The notes beneath the pieces were generated by a model, which was not told the origin of the DNA, did not search any database, and saw nothing but the letters and a program-made list of their open reading frames with translations. Made by a program: the position numbers and the translations under genes. From positions 2,355,001-2,419,000 of the forward strand of contig NC_058512.1 of NCBI RefSeq assembly GCF_020382885.2: 64,000 nucleotides of DNA, in the 5' to 3' direction. Below are positions 52,101 to 63,730 of this stretch, one piece after another. Source of the stretch: Scatophagus argus. Lineage: Eukaryota > Chordata > Actinopteri > Scatophagidae. Within the stretch, counting starts at the first letter, position 1. The number at the start of each line of letters is the position of its first letter.

Positions 52101-54396
52101 TCGCCGTTCCACACACAAAGTTCCTCCCCGCCGGAGACCCACACACTCAGCCGCTCCAGCACCAGCAAACACTGACAGAGACACACAGCACATGAAGCGC
52201 GTCTTTCATTTGGATTTGAGCGAGAAAGAAAAGAAAGCAAATATAACTTGACCACAGACGCTGCAGTTAACCTTCATGTACGGTCGAGATGAGGCAATTA
52301 CCAACAGGCAGAACAACCTCAGAGCCAAACATTTTAATTGGTAGGTTACTGGGTTTCTGTAAAGCACCTAGAGACAATTTTGATTGTAAAAGGTCTCCTA
52401 CTGTCTCACTCATGTGTGATGTGATATTAAAGAGATTTGTGTTTTATGGTGCTTTTAACCGGCAGAAGAAGATCTGCTTTTAATTTCTCTTTCTTTCTTT
52501 CCACGTGTTGCCTCGAGCTGTTGTGGCCTTTACGTTAATCTGACAGCGTTCAAGTCAGGCTTGTCGTGTTCAAAGTTTTACTGACATGTTACCATGACAA
52601 CCCTGTGATAGTTTTATGTAACTTTTACATAAAAAGTGGCTTATTCACATATGTGCAAACTTGTCTTTTATGTATGTCTGAAAGAGAGTTCAACAATCAC
52701 CTTTACAGACGACTGGAGATCTGAAATGGTCTGAACCCTGTTGCCCGTGTCAGGGTCCCACAGCTGACAACAAGAAGGTTAGGGGAAAACAGGTTTGAAT
52801 TGAGCGATTTTAGTGTTTAAATGTCAGGCTGGCGCTTTTGTACGAGGATACACTGAGACTTCGGTCTGAGGAGGCTGTGATGAGTGAGGTGTGTGACGTG
52901 ACTCCATTATCACAGGTGAAGGTGGTCATGGCGGTTATCTGCTGCGAATGGCCCCTCAGCTCCTGCAGCCTCTCTCCAGTCTAATGGAAAAAATTAGCAA
53001 TTAGCACCAACGCATTGTGTGCAATTTCACGACGAAGAGAAACAGTAAACTCGCGATGCATCACCTCAACGTTCCACACCAGAACGAGGCCATCGTCCCC
53101 CGCCGAGGCACATCTGGAAAACACAAGGCGACAGGTATGAGTGGTGTCTTGTGTTTGGACTCAGACGTGACAAAAATTCCTCAGTGGAGATGTGCACTTG
53201 GCAGCTCTCATCTTTCGTGAGCTCACTAAGCGTAGCCAAACACACCAAGTTAATCTCTTTCAGTGTGAGGAATTACTTCCCACAGCTCCATCTCCACCTG
53301 AGAAATCTTTTAAAAAAAAAGAACACACACACACATCTGTCCAGGAGCTTTCCACCTTCACTTGGCCTCTGACCCTAAACCATCCATGATACCTGTCCCC
53401 AAAATCAACAGACAGGATGAGTGGATAAAAAAGAGAGATAAAATGAGAAGAGAGGAACTGTCGAGGATACATTTTCAGACTTCAAAAGCAATCTGGAGAG
53501 AATTTTCTGGCCTTTGCCCCCGACTGTGGACCCGTGTGTAGCGAGGACGAGACCGAGGGGAGGGGGGTTATTACTGGAGGAGACCAGGCGTGAAGCAACC
53601 GCCACCTCCTGACACACACACACACACAAACACACTAAGATCTGTTATAAATCCCAATCTGACCACTTATGCAGGCCCGCTCTACCATGCCAGTGTGCAG
53701 CAAGCTTCCACAGAGCAGGTGCAAAACCATCGTGTGTGTGCGTGCATGTGTGTATGGACAGCATTAAAAGGCTTTGGTCATACTGTGCCGTGCACACACA
53801 GTCACACAGCGGTGATGATTGGGCTCTTGTCATGCTCTGTAAGTTTTCTGTAGGTGAGGATCTCCTGTCAATCACAGAGGGATAGAGGCCAGCCAAGGGT
53901 AGAGAGGAGAGAGGTTAGAAAGAGGAGGGGGGGGGGTCTGCTTACCTGAAGTCATCAATCTGCACCAGAAATCGAACAATGTCAAAATGTCCTTTCAGCA
54001 CCTGCAGCTCAGTGAACCAGTTTTTGGGCTGTTCCTCTCCAATGCACAACGCGGGGCATTTCTGCAGACACAAAAGACAAAGCAGTGAGACAAAGAGCAG
54101 GGACAGCAGGGGCGGAGAGTAACTCACATTACAGTACATTTACTCAAGTGTTGTACTCAAGTACATTTAAAGGGACTTTGTTTGTTCATTTTCTGCCACT
54201 TCATACGTATACATTCATAACTGACATAAATCAAACCGATACGAGTCATGGAATAATACAGAATTAATGCACACACTAACAGCACCGCTAACTAGCTTAC
54301 GTTTAAAAAGATATTAGCTTCACTGAGGAAGCTACCGATACGTCTTACCTCCACTGAGCCCTGAGCTTCTCGGCCACCGAGAAACCACCGAAGCAT
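49116..54396 (-). CDS. wdr41: WD repeat-containing protein 41, complete, 13 coding exons
   Basis: WD40 beta-propeller partner of C9orf72 and SMCR8; in mammals it brings that complex to lysosomes through PQLC2. Coding exons on the minus strand: 54349-54396, 53946-54061, 53065-53113, 52852-52980, 52701-52763, 52060-52171, 51903-51965, 51725-51829, 51461-51645, 51250-51371, 50622-50707, 49340-49476, 49116-49256. All are GT..AG and close at 1356 bases (451 aa; human 459). Family landmarks are MLRWFLGG at the start, LKGHFDIVRFLVQIDDFR, ASAGDDGLVLVWN, LCVWN, ALIELPKNCLAAAMDKEI, GELILWDAVDW, LAAVGSGLYVYSV, SCSEDGSVRMW, GFFGMWTFGR, LTGDLIGHSG and VTCSADHLLILWKNGER. The donors after exon 4 (AGT|GTATCC) and exon 12 (CAG|GTTTGA) are non-ideal but set by phase. 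Intron 49477-50621 is the longest and holds nothing named beyond CA runs. Confidence 0.95.
50736..50779 (+). mobile_element. 3' end of a LINE-type retroelement with (ATCT)n tail
   Basis: AATTTCCCTCAGGATCAATAAAGT followed by about five ATCT units is the signature 3' end of a common fish non-LTR retrotransposon. The copy is severely truncated. It lies in wdr41 intron 10 with its edge only about 30 bases from the exon 11 acceptor (exon edge at 50707). Confidence 0.8.
52358..52401 (+). mobile_element. 3' tail fragment of an old fish retroelement
   Basis: TGTAAAGCACCTAGAGACAA followed by TTTTGATTGTAAAAGGTC resembles the widespread fish SINE or LINE tail. It lies in wdr41 intron 5 (52172-52700), where nothing else is recognisable. 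Confidence 0.6.
53114..53945 (-). other. wdr41: wdr41 intron 2 (832 bases)
   Basis: Contains short CA runs near 53.32 and 53.61 kb and a poly-G run near 53.93 kb. No exon or motif was recognised. Confidence 0.7.
54100..54190. mobile_element. end of a fish hAT-like repeat (AAGTAC-rich family)
   Basis: GGGGCGGAGAGTAACT followed by GTACATTTACTCAAGTGTTGTACTCAAGTACATTT is the terminal pattern of the same family as 15480-15720. It lies in wdr41 intron 1. Confidence 0.65.
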
Positions 54397-55434
54397 GACT
54401 TCGTTTGTCAGCGATTAACCTGAGCTGGAACAACGGAAGAAAGCCAGCTTACATATTTATCCGAATACGACCCCCCCAAAAAACACAGTTTAACGTGTAT
54501 GTTAGCATAAAAAACAAGCTAACGTTACAGGCGCGTCATTCATGCAGACACAGAAACCCGAAACGCTTCCGCTTGGTGTGATGTTGTCCTGTTTGCTGTC
54601 TTTGTGAGAAGATTTCTGAGTCTAAAGCTTCGTTTTGTGGGCCGAATGGTGTCGAATGAACGGCCAAGATGTAAAACAGCACTATGTAAGCTAGCTTTAC
54701 GTTTTAAGAGACAAATTTCAGTCACGACCACAACAAACCGCTCATGTGACCCAAACTACGGAAGCTTTGGTTGGACCTGATTCGTTCAGGCCGATGAATA
54801 TGGCAAAGTGAGTTTAACAACTCCTGAAGCAAATATTTTATCTAAGTGACTGCTCGGTGTCGGTTTCTAAGAACTTAACGTACAGTTTCAGGACATTTTT
54901 CTTAAAGATTTCCTTTCAAATACAATGCTTTCAATCATATTTTATCAAAGAAATCTTGAAATTTCATTCTTCTGCCTATGAATATGAGAATCTATGAATG
55001 TGCAAACAGTTTTGACTCAGAAAAAGTAGCCTAATAAGACACAACTGTCATTTTTATTAAACACAGAGCTGTGAATGAATAATAATTTTGAAAAGAAAGG
55101 TTTAATCCCAGTATACCTAAATCATATTTGGTTTTAATGGTTTAAAATGGTTGCTCTTTGCGTGTCGAGGCAAACCTACTGAAATCAATGCACTGCACAC
55201 TAACCTAAACTTTGGGAATCCAACTAAACGGTAAAGAAAAGTAGCCTGTATGATTACAATCCGCTGAAAAATCCATGCTCTGTCCTTGTGCACGACGGGT
55301 TCCCCCATCACACATCACAGGTAACATGTAGTAGAAAACATTTCTGAGAGGGAAGGAAGTTTTACGTTACAACACGGATTCAGCTGCTCGACATTTGTGT
55401 CCTGCCTCTGAGCGGGTGTCGTTCACTTTTCTAC

Positions 55435-55450
55435 AGCTAGATGGCAGTGT
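55435..55450 (+). promoter_or_regulatory. weak CTCF-like motif
   Basis: CAGCTAGATGGCAGTG fits the right half of the CTCF core well and the left half poorly. Confidence 0.2.
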
Positions 55451-55747
55451 GTACCAATCCCATGAGATCAGAGGGACGTTCAAGCCTCCATTAACTGGGG
55501 AAAACCAAGTAGTTTTAGCAAATGTTTCCCCTTGCATTTATCTAAATTATAAGTGTAATTCTTGAAAGACAAAATCATATCATTTGTTTGCGTGATTTCA
55601 GTTCTCTCTTCCCAAAATTTTCTTCTCACTTCCTCTTATTTCTCTCCTCCTTCTTGTGACTCCTGCTTTCATGTTGACCTGCTCTCCCTCCACATCTTCC
55701 TCCTCCACTCTGCATTCTCCTCCTCCTCCTCTCTGTGTCTCCCCTGT

Positions 55748-55774
55748 TAACACACACACACACACACACACACA
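55748..55774. repeat. (CA)n microsatellite
   Basis: About 13 CA units directly after a TCC-rich stretch. Confidence 0.95.
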
Positions 55775-56159
55775 TCACCCTCGCTGTGTCTACTCCTGCT
55801 CCCCCGATTGAGACGACACGCAGTGTAGGGCCTGTGACCTTCATGGTGGCTCAGATCTGCGGCTGGCACTGATTTCTGATTTAGTGTCGATCCGCCGCGC
55901 TTGTCAGGGGCTGCGAGGTGCTTTCCATGCGGTAATAGAAAAGCTCAAGGGCAGCTCGAGAAGGGAGGAGGGTTGGGGAGAGGGATTGTTTGAGGTGGAG
56001 TGAATGGGTTTTAGATTTGGGGATGGGTGAAGCTCTGTTTGTTTAACTGTCAGACGTCTGAATGAACAGGTCAAGTATGTAGACTCTGGAGAAGTTGTTT
56101 TTGATTCAGTGTACAATTAATTCAAAGGATGTGAAGGAATGTGACTCAAGTACAAAAGC

Positions 56160-56590
56160 AAAAAGACTACAGTCATGCTGGCGGCTTTGTGAGGCCGGCA
56201 CAGCAGTACTTTAAGCTGAATGTCAGTCTGCTAACATGCTGTATATAATGTTTGCCTTTGCATGCTACCATTTACTAATTTTAATTTTAACATTGGACAA
56301 ATATCTGTGCCAAATCTCATGACAATCCATCCAATAGCTGATGTGAAATTTCTTCGAGAATCAAAAATGTGAACCTCGTGGTGGCAGAGGATCACCAAAG
56401 TCATTATGATTCAGCCTCAGGGTGCCATGAATGTCTGTACAATTTCATGATAATTCCTCAGATAGTTGTTGAGATGTATCAGTCAGAAAAAGCCAACCAA
56501 CAAACCACCACCCTTAAAAAGCACAGTAACCACGTGGTGGCTCAGTCAGACGCTCACCAAGGTCAGTAGGATACATCATCTGATCACCAC
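56160..56590. mobile_element. degenerate dispersed repeat (same family as 10030-10600)
   Basis: Shared phrases are CTAACATGCT, ATTGGACAAATATCTGTGCC, ATGACAATCCATCCAATAG, GTGGCAGAGGATCACCAAAG and GCCATGAATGTCTGTAC. This is the better preserved of the two copies. It is non-coding; the open frame across it is a chance frame of the repeat. Confidence 0.75.
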
Positions 56591-57839
56591 GTACATCTGA
56601 GTTAGACTTTGTTGATGGCACCAGACGAAAAGTCAGAGTTCACAAACGGCAGGCGAGAGCAGGAAGGGAGGCGAGGCAGAGATTCATTCGGTGGTTCCTG
56701 AGTGCAGTGGCCTCGGTCGGGTGTAGACGAGGTGTCAGCTATGACCAATGGCAGGAATCAGCTAAGAGGTGAAATCATGATGCGGTGGCCACCAAAACAC
56801 TCGCAGCTATAGAGACCGGACTCAGAGGGAACACAGCCTGATCTCGTCCTCCTATCTCCACCCTGTGAAGAAAACAAATGGTTATGATGATGGAGAAGGA
56901 ATTAAGCTGTAATTTAACAACGGGGCCAGCAGCGATGTTCAATAACGGGGCTCCCTCCCTCGCTGCTCGGAGGGGTCTTGTAGAAGAGTCTCATCCTTGA
57001 CCAACACACTTCACTGTCCCCCTTCATCAGACTTTCGCTGTGTTCTGCTTTGCCTCCGGTGGCCTCTTCCTCATGTGAGATCCGCACTCAACACACACAG
57101 GATACCAATGACCATATAGTCCAACAACTTCCTGTTTCAAAAATATAGCTTCCCTCATCAGTTTTGTTTTATGTTAACAGTGTGTTCAATGTTTCTTGAC
57201 TTGTCACTCATTCAGAAGTCCATTCATTGAGTCAGGAAATATATGTACCCTTAGGGCTCATCCATGTAGCTCATTTAAAATTTCAACAGCAACGTCTCTT
57301 ACCGGTTTTCCTAGAAGAACTCACTGTCATGTGCGTCTTTGTATGCATATTATTCTCTATAGTCTGTAGTCTTAACTGAGCCTTTAAACTTGTTTGTGCC
57401 ATAAGACATAATTAAAACAAAGCGGATGTGGGTCTGATTAGACTCTATAGGACACTTAATCCAAAGGATCATGGTCTAAAGCTGACCAGGGAAGATGTCT
57501 GAGCGTATTCAGGCTTGTCACTTTGATTTGTCACATGAGTATGACTGTAATTGCTGTGTTTCAGTCCTCATAGGTTAATTACAAGCCTTGACCTATTACA
57601 TACACACACGTGGACACTCGCACACTTCAGACATGGGGATGAAGGGATTGTTTTTGTGCAAATCCAAAAAGTTGGAAGAGATACACAGTGATGTAAAGAT
57701 GTCATTTCTTTGCTACTTGACATCATCTTCCACTCTGTCTCACTGATCGTTGCTGTCTGCCTCCCTCCTCCTCCCCCCTCTTCCTCCCTCACTCATTTGG
57801 TGACCCACTAATGTTCTGTTCATTTTCTCTTATGAATAG

Positions 57840-58160
57840 ATAATGGGCAAAAATCAAATCTCTTCATTTGCATGTAATACAATTAAGACCTTTTCAAACA
57901 ATGACAAATGGAGGGAGCAGCGAGATGTCAGTCAGCCTCGTCAGCGAGAGAGCAAAGACAGCATCGGAGAACCCCTTCATTTTAACGAAAATTAATAAAA
58001 CCTTCAAATGGAATTTTCTCACCACCATCTGGCATAACAGTCACCAAGACACTGCTAGACTCTGCCTGTCAAATAAAATTACACTTCTCATGAATTCGGT
58101 CTCATGGCGTGGATGTGAAGCAACCAATGTAGCTATACCTCCAAAAACGCCAAAGGATTA
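57840..58160. promoter_or_regulatory. candidate enhancer block with a perfect POU octamer
   Basis: A unique stretch of about 320 bases with ATTTGCAT at 57866-57873, then TACAATTAAG, ACGAAAATTAATAAAACC and similar AT-core sites. It lies 5 kb beyond the 3' end of otp in a gene-free interval. Enhancer function and conservation are inferred. Confidence 0.35.
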
Positions 58161-58369
58161 CATTTTCTTCAGTCAATAATGATGGGATGTGGGGCCCAAA
58201 CTGATCTCAGAGATGCCCAAGTGTTTGGAGTACTGGTGACTTCTGCCTTTATCCACAGTGATATCAGCTCCAGGGTTTAGCTCATGTAGATGTTACAGCT
58301 GATAACTGTTGTTAGAACTGTTGGTTCACACGCTAATGTGCATTCAAACTATTTTAGGTTGTGTCATTT

Positions 58370-58740
58370 GAATCTGTTCTCCATACCAATCACTTTATGC
58401 CAAGCTAAAGAGCTGCTAGCAATGGCTTCATGATTAGGAAGTGATATCGAGCTTATAGCTATCGATGAGAAAGCAAATAAGCTTATTTCTCCAAATTAAA
58501 AACAACTGGTTCAAAGTGGAGGTTCACATTTTTGTCTCTCAACAGGTGATTGATTGATTGTTCTATGCAAAAATGCTTTCTATGCTTCAATATGTGTTTT
58601 TAACAGTTTGAAACTCCTTCTTTCACAACATTGTTTCCTTGCTGACCAGAATGCTAACTTGATGGCTGCTTGGTGTGGCTCATTTTGACTGCTGAAGCCT
58701 CATGTTAGCAGTAGCTAAACTTTCAACTGTATTTATGCAG
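58370..58740. mobile_element. degenerate fish repeat
   Basis: AAGCCTCATGTTAGCAGTAG followed by CTAAACTTTCAACTGTATTTATGCAGAC is a phrase recurrent in percomorph repeats. The left end is uncertain. Confidence 0.5.
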
Positions 58741-58754
58741 ACAAAAAAAATCTC

Positions 58755-59330
58755 AGCCCACATCTTTAATGTAGGAGTTCAACATTTTTGGGATATTTGC
58801 TGTCACATTTTCTTGCCAAGTGTTAAATGAGGAGACTGATGCTCACATGTCTTTAGAGCTTGAGCCAACAACTGGTTAGCCTAGCTTAGCGTAAAAACTG
58901 GAGATACTGTATCACACACATGTGATACTGGAGATGGAAGTAAACAGCTAGCCAGGTTCCATCACCACCTCTGATGCTCACAGTTAACATGTGTTGTTTA
59001 TTTTTATTTTGTACAAAAACTGTAACTGTAAAAACAACAACTTTGTGGCTTTCGGCGTGTTGATGCGCCAAATGTGTCTTGGCTGGATGCAGCGACTTCC
59101 TGGACTCTTGTCTTCACGCTACAGTTTTTGAACAGATTAAATAAAAAAGATCTAACATATTAGTTTGTGATCTTTTGTAGTGCTGAGAGGTGGATTTTGA
59201 CTTTTGAACAGAACCAGGCTGGCTGTTTCCCTTTGTTTCAGGCCTTTAGGCTAAGCTAAGCTAACCACCAGTTAGCTATAGATTGTACTACTGGTACTTT
59301 GCTAACATAGTCACAACAACCCGAACCTTT
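58755..59330. mobile_element. percomorph GCTTAGCTTAGC-type repeat
   Basis: The expected order of family phrases is present. TTTTTGGGATATTTGCT, TTTTCTTGCCAAGTGTTAA, TTAGCCTAGCTTAGCGTAAA and AACAGCTAGCCAGG come first. Then come TGTACAAAAACTGTAA, GCAGCGACTTCCTGGACTCT and GGCTAAGCTAAGCTAACC. It is non-coding and moderately decayed. Confidence 0.75.
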
Positions 59331-59559
59331 GCAAGAAAGTGTTTTGATTTCTGATGCAGTATACTATTAGAAATGCACATACTTTTGTTCGGTGTTATAC
59401 ACAAATCCAAACATGTGGACATACACACAAAAACCACACGCTACATACATACAAACACACACACACTAAACGCCTCTCTCCCACACGCACATACAGAAAC
59501 TCTCACACAGGAAAATTAATGAGCTCTCATTCATAATCCAGGATAGAGAGAGCCATATT

Positions 59560-59830
59560 CACCCTTGGATGGTTTATTGACTGATTTCATTTATTTGTGT
59601 GGGATAAATAGGAGGTAAACATTGGCTCGCTCTCACATTTTCCGCGACACACTCGCTGCACAGCATTCTGGGAGAAATGATCCCACCAACAGCAGGGTCA
59701 CTGATTGGCTACCACGTCAGTGTGTGACAAATTACCCAATGAGAAATAGGTTACCCATTTCCACAAACTAATTAACCTGGGTGATAGTGAAACAAATTAT
59801 TACATTTATGTAATATTATTTCACATCTGT
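59560..59830. promoter_or_regulatory. candidate AT-rich conserved block with homeodomain sites
   Basis: A unique AT-rich stretch with AAACTAATTAACC near 59765 and a near-palindrome, ATTATTACATTTATGTAATA, near 59797-59816. It is flanked by the repeat cluster. Function is inferred from texture and position near otp. Confidence 0.3.
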
Positions 59831-60053
59831 CACCAGACTACAAAAATCTTTATCCCTGTGCTTCCAAGCCCTCGATCACGTCTTCTTTGTGATTAGAAAC
59901 ACAACCAGACATCATGAAATCCCTGCACGTAGCACATGCATGTACTGTATAGCACATGAAGATCATATTATTTTAAACGGTTTAAATTTTGTACTAAAAA
60001 TAGGAATCATTTTTATTTTTTGCCAGTCGCAGAAGGTTTACACATACTCAGAG

Positions 60054-60199
60054 CAGTGGTTTCCAATGTGGGGATCAACACCTTTTCACCCTTATATTTT
60101 CTGTCTATAAAATAATCTTTCCTCAAATAAAGTGAACATTAACTGCTCAAAATTCACATGAAACCAGCGCTAAGGGGACGAAAAGGTTGGGAGTCGCTT
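60054..60199. mobile_element. small hAT-type MITE candidate
   Basis: It starts CAGTGGTTTCCAATGTGGGG and ends AAAAGGTTGGGAGTCGCTTA, which are imperfect inverted ends of the CAGNGGTT type used by hAT elements. No clear 8-base target duplication is visible, so the call is tentative. Confidence 0.5.
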
Positions 60200-61084
60200 A
60201 AAGAACAAATCTGACACACTAACTGCAAAACAAGTGAACTCAAATCAATTCAAGTCTGTTCCCCTTTAATGAGATGGTGTTTAATATGAACCACTTACTA
60301 AAACATTAGTCATGGGTTAAAAGAGAAAGATAACAGAAAGCTGAACTAAACAGAGAGCATGTGCAGCGCAAAGACATCAGTCAGGAGTCACAGGAAGTCC
60401 TTTAAAAAATATCTATAGTTTCCACTGTTGCACATGCTCAGCAATGTGACCACTCAAATGAAAGGTTAAAACCAAAACATGGATAACGTGTTCCATGTGG
60501 GCCGCAGACACCAGTAGTCTGCAGTAGCTGAAGCAAATTATTTTATTTAATTAAGTAAAAATGCGTTTGTCTTAAAGCTAATGGAGGTTCGGTCTCTCCT
60601 CCAGTTTAGCGCCGTCACACGCCTGATGGGCGAAGTGTCAAAATCGATGCAGCAGGACCAGAGGTGTGTTTTTATTATTTCACTCAGTCTTCCCTCCTTG
60701 TCAGAACCTTGTGCCTACATTACCCACAATGCAACTGAGACGCCAAAAGTTCAGTCAGAGATCCACGTGTGTTGTGCCGGTAGCGGCTAACGTAGCATCG
60801 AGTGCAGCTGCAGGACGCATGTCTTCCTGATTCCGCATCCATGGATATTTTTCTCATTTTCAAACTCGTAGTGTTGAGGCCCAACAAATGCTGACTCAAG
60901 TGACATCACAGCACCCCAAAATGTGCCGCAGCTGAAGGCTGAAAAATCCAAGCACGCCTTTAGCATCCCCTCTCAGCTTCAGTCTCATTCCACAGGCTCT
61001 CACAACTCAGTGGATGACTGAAAGGTGACATTCCACCATTTCCAGAGGATGATCGTGTTCTCCCTGGAGGAACAAGAGGAGCCC

Positions 61085-61195
61085 AAGGTGGGCGGGTGTA
61101 AAACTAATTAGCCAGGCTTTGTACATTTAATGATTTCCAACATGCTGTTTAATTTTGGTCTGTGATTGACAGCTGATTAATTAGATCTACTTTTT
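61085..61195. promoter_or_regulatory. candidate enhancer with PBX/MEIS-like and homeodomain sites
   Basis: It contains CTAATTAG (61104-61111), TGATTGACAG (61163-61172; a PBX-MEIS type composite) and TGATTAATTA (61174-61183; PBX-HOX or homeodomain type). The last two are one base apart. The block lies 2 kb beyond otp. Function is inferred. Confidence 0.4.
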
Positions 61196-62603
61196 TTCTA
61201 TATACCCGTTGATAAAAATGAATCAATGTGAACTTTAAACATGACCAGAACTTGAGAGAACCTGGTATTTTCTCGGAATTAAATGATATCGAAAAGTACA
61301 GAAAAGCTTCCTGAGCCTTTGGAAAAATGTAAAGATTAACTCAGCTAAATAAAAAGTATGAATGCCTCCACATATATGTGTTTAGGAGGGAAACAAGCAC
61401 ATAAATACAATCATAAATGGTTATGCTTAATTTACTGTCAAAATAAGCCAGGACGTAGCATCTGTGACAGGAAGTGCCTCCTACAAGCCTTGGTCAGCTC
61501 TAAACATGAGGCCATTGACGCTGTTGGCAAGTGAGCATAAAAATCACGGAGTTCTTATGGTTGAAGCGAAGACGAGATGGAAAGTCTCTCTGACTGGTTA
61601 TGAAATGCAAACTTGACTGAACCCAATGAAGGAAATAGACAAGAGATCAAGTCAAACATCAACATTTAGGATCCCAGCTTGACTAAGTGTTAAACCAGTG
61701 AGCTGCTGGGATTAAAGTCTCGTACACCAGGATTAACAAAGCCAGCAGAGCTTTCACAGGCCTGAGCACATTTCCTCATAAAAACCAGAGGATGTGCTGG
61801 TTGTGTCAGCACGAGCACCGTGACGCCGCATCTTTTAGCCATATTTCACTGCTCCCGTGTGTGTAAAATTTAAACCTGCTAAAAGATAAAAGGTGCAGGA
61901 TTTCCCTCTGAAATGTCCTGAAGAACAGACACGAGTTACACAAAATACAGAGAGAAGAGTGAATATCACAACGTGGTGCCAGAGGTTTGCATTTCTGCTG
62001 CTAGAAGAACAGATTTCACCTGTTTAATGCTGCTTAGGTCAACTGTTGGCAGGCTTACTCCATCTTCGCTGCAGAAACCGTCCCTGTGACGTGCAGATGA
62101 GGTCACTCATCTGCTGATGTCATGTCATGATGTCATAAAATTTGATTCAGTTTAACCTGGAGGTTTGAAACCGGTCGGGACATGATTTCGGCTAAGTTAC
62201 AGCTGGAAGCCACGCATCTCCAGGTCTGGTTGGAATTTCTCTGAGAGAAACTAAGCTGGATTAAGTTTTTCATTGTGGTTTAAGTTAAAAAACGTGGTTT
62301 CTACAGGCCAGCTGCGAACCGCTTGAACAAAGGAGGGTTGATTCGTGATGTGACATAATCGAAAATGAGTTTTATTTGATCATTTACATTTAATTGATAT
62401 AAACATGTCCATGAAACAAAATGGTTCAAACATTTAATAAGAAAGTCATATTTGATAATAAGCACAGACAGAATTTTGGAAACAGAAGTTATCACAAACT
62501 GACCAAATGGGAACAAGAGTGCTTCCGCTACACAAAACATCCTATTTAACAGATTATAGTTAAGTCAGTTTCCATGTCTTAATTTATAGTATGTCCCTTA
62601 TTT

Positions 62604-62626
62604 TTTATTATCTTTATTTATTTATT
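62604..62626 (-). terminator. otp: candidate otp polyadenylation signal cluster
   Basis: Overlapping AATAAA hexamers on the minus strand, about 590 bases past the otp stop. A further AATAAA lies at 62371-62376. Confidence 0.45.
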
Positions 62627-63208
62627 CTTTTGCCCTGGACAGCACATGCAGTCAAGTCCTCTTCCATGTTGTCCTGATTGTAGTCAAATCAGCTTCCGTG
62701 TCTCTTCAGGTGAATCTTTCGTGCTCTTGTAAACCTCCAGGTGTGTGACTCCGTGCATCCCTTTGGCCCTTGGTGGAAAAAAAGGGAATGTGCTTCGTGT
62801 CTCAAAGTATCCACAGAATTTGTCTTCGAAAACCGTCAGTCACCAAGCAAAAAGTCACTGCAGAGCCCTGCGGCGATGAGGGCTGCATGTGCCAAATCAA
62901 TAAATACAGAACAAACCGATAAGTTAATTTAAATAGACAAATAAATAGTCGTCATAGGCTACATGCGAAATCATAAATTAGAGCTTAAAAGAGATCAGTC
63001 GTATGCTCGGCCAACAGGCCTGACAAACAGCTTCAGCCTTCCCTCCCGCGCGTGAGGAAAAGCCGCCAGGTGTGCAGCTCTGCCATTCGAACAAATATCC
63101 TGTTTGTACTTTTCCCGGTGCACCGTTTGGATGGATTGGATGAGTAAGAACTAAATACAGAGGATCTCTGCGTGAGTGAAAGAAAAGCTCTTCCCCCCGG
63201 CCTCGTCA

Positions 63209-63730
63209 CTAGGTGAAACTCATGGAAACTGTGTGCTCGAGCGCTTTGCGGCGCAGCGAGGCGATGCTTGTCCCTCTCCAGACGTCACTGTCCGGGGAGC
63301 TACACAGCTGAGGCGAGCCGGTCACGTTGGTCGGGCCCGACAGGGACGCGGGTACCATCCCGGGGAAAGTGGGCTGGTAGAGGTGTGACTGGAGCCCGGA
63401 GCCGTTTGACGACATGTTGGATAAACCCATGGAGTTGGGCGGCGGCCCTGCGCCGAGGCTGCACTGGGACAGGGACTGCGCCATGGCCTGCTGGCGGCCC
63501 AGAGCCGGCGGTAGCTGCAGCTGAGACACCCCGGGCATCCCTGCCGTGGCCCAGCGGGTGTCGTTGGCGTGGAAGGAGCAGAGGCTGTCGCCCATGGCCG
63601 CCGCTGCCGCCGCGGCGGACGGGAACTGGGGCAGGCCGTGGTGCGTCGGCAGGAGGGTTCCCGGAGCCCGGAACACGTTGGTGGTCTTCTTGCGCTTCTT
63701 CCACTTGGCGCGTCGGTTCTGGAACCAGAC
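63209..63730 (-). CDS. otp: homeobox protein orthopedia, last coding exon (partial gene)
   Basis: Paired-like homeodomain transcription factor needed for neuroendocrine neurons of the hypothalamus. The exon begins after a CTGCAG acceptor at homeodomain residue 47 with [18 protein letters not shown]. The homeobox is therefore split between residues 46 and 47, as in related genes, and position 50 is Gln. It encodes 173 residues: [12 protein letters not shown], a seven-alanine run, [51 protein letters not shown], and a C-terminal OAR-type motif in [20 protein letters not shown]. It ends in phase at TGA 63209-63211. Earlier exons lie beyond 64000. Which teleost copy (otpa or otpb) cannot be decided from this exon alone. 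The other-frame ORFs here are GC-rich shadows. Confidence 0.95.
   Translation of the reverse strand, partial: VWFQNRRAKWKKRKKTTNVFRAPGTLLPTHHGLPQFPSAAAAAAAMGDSLCSFHANDTRWATAGMPGVSQLQLPPALGRQQAMAQSLSQCSLGAGPPPNSMGLSNMSSNGSGLQSHLYQPTFPGMVPASLSGPTNVTGSPQLCSSPDSDVWRGTSIASLRRKALEHTVSMSFT

Larger units (their letters stand above)
54397..63208. other. gene-free interval between wdr41 and otp
   Basis: No supported coding exon. It contains the wdr41 promoter at its left edge, repeats at 56.16-56.59, 58.37-59.33 and 60.05-60.20 kb, a CA run at 55748-55774, and three motif-rich unique blocks (57.84-58.16, 59.56-59.83 and 61.08-61.20 kb). The otp 3' UTR lies at the right edge. The remaining stretches show nothing I can name. 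Confidence 0.6.

Noticed and set aside
57868-58179. 103-codon frame in the octamer block
   Set aside because: No resemblance to any family and no splice context; the block looks regulatory.
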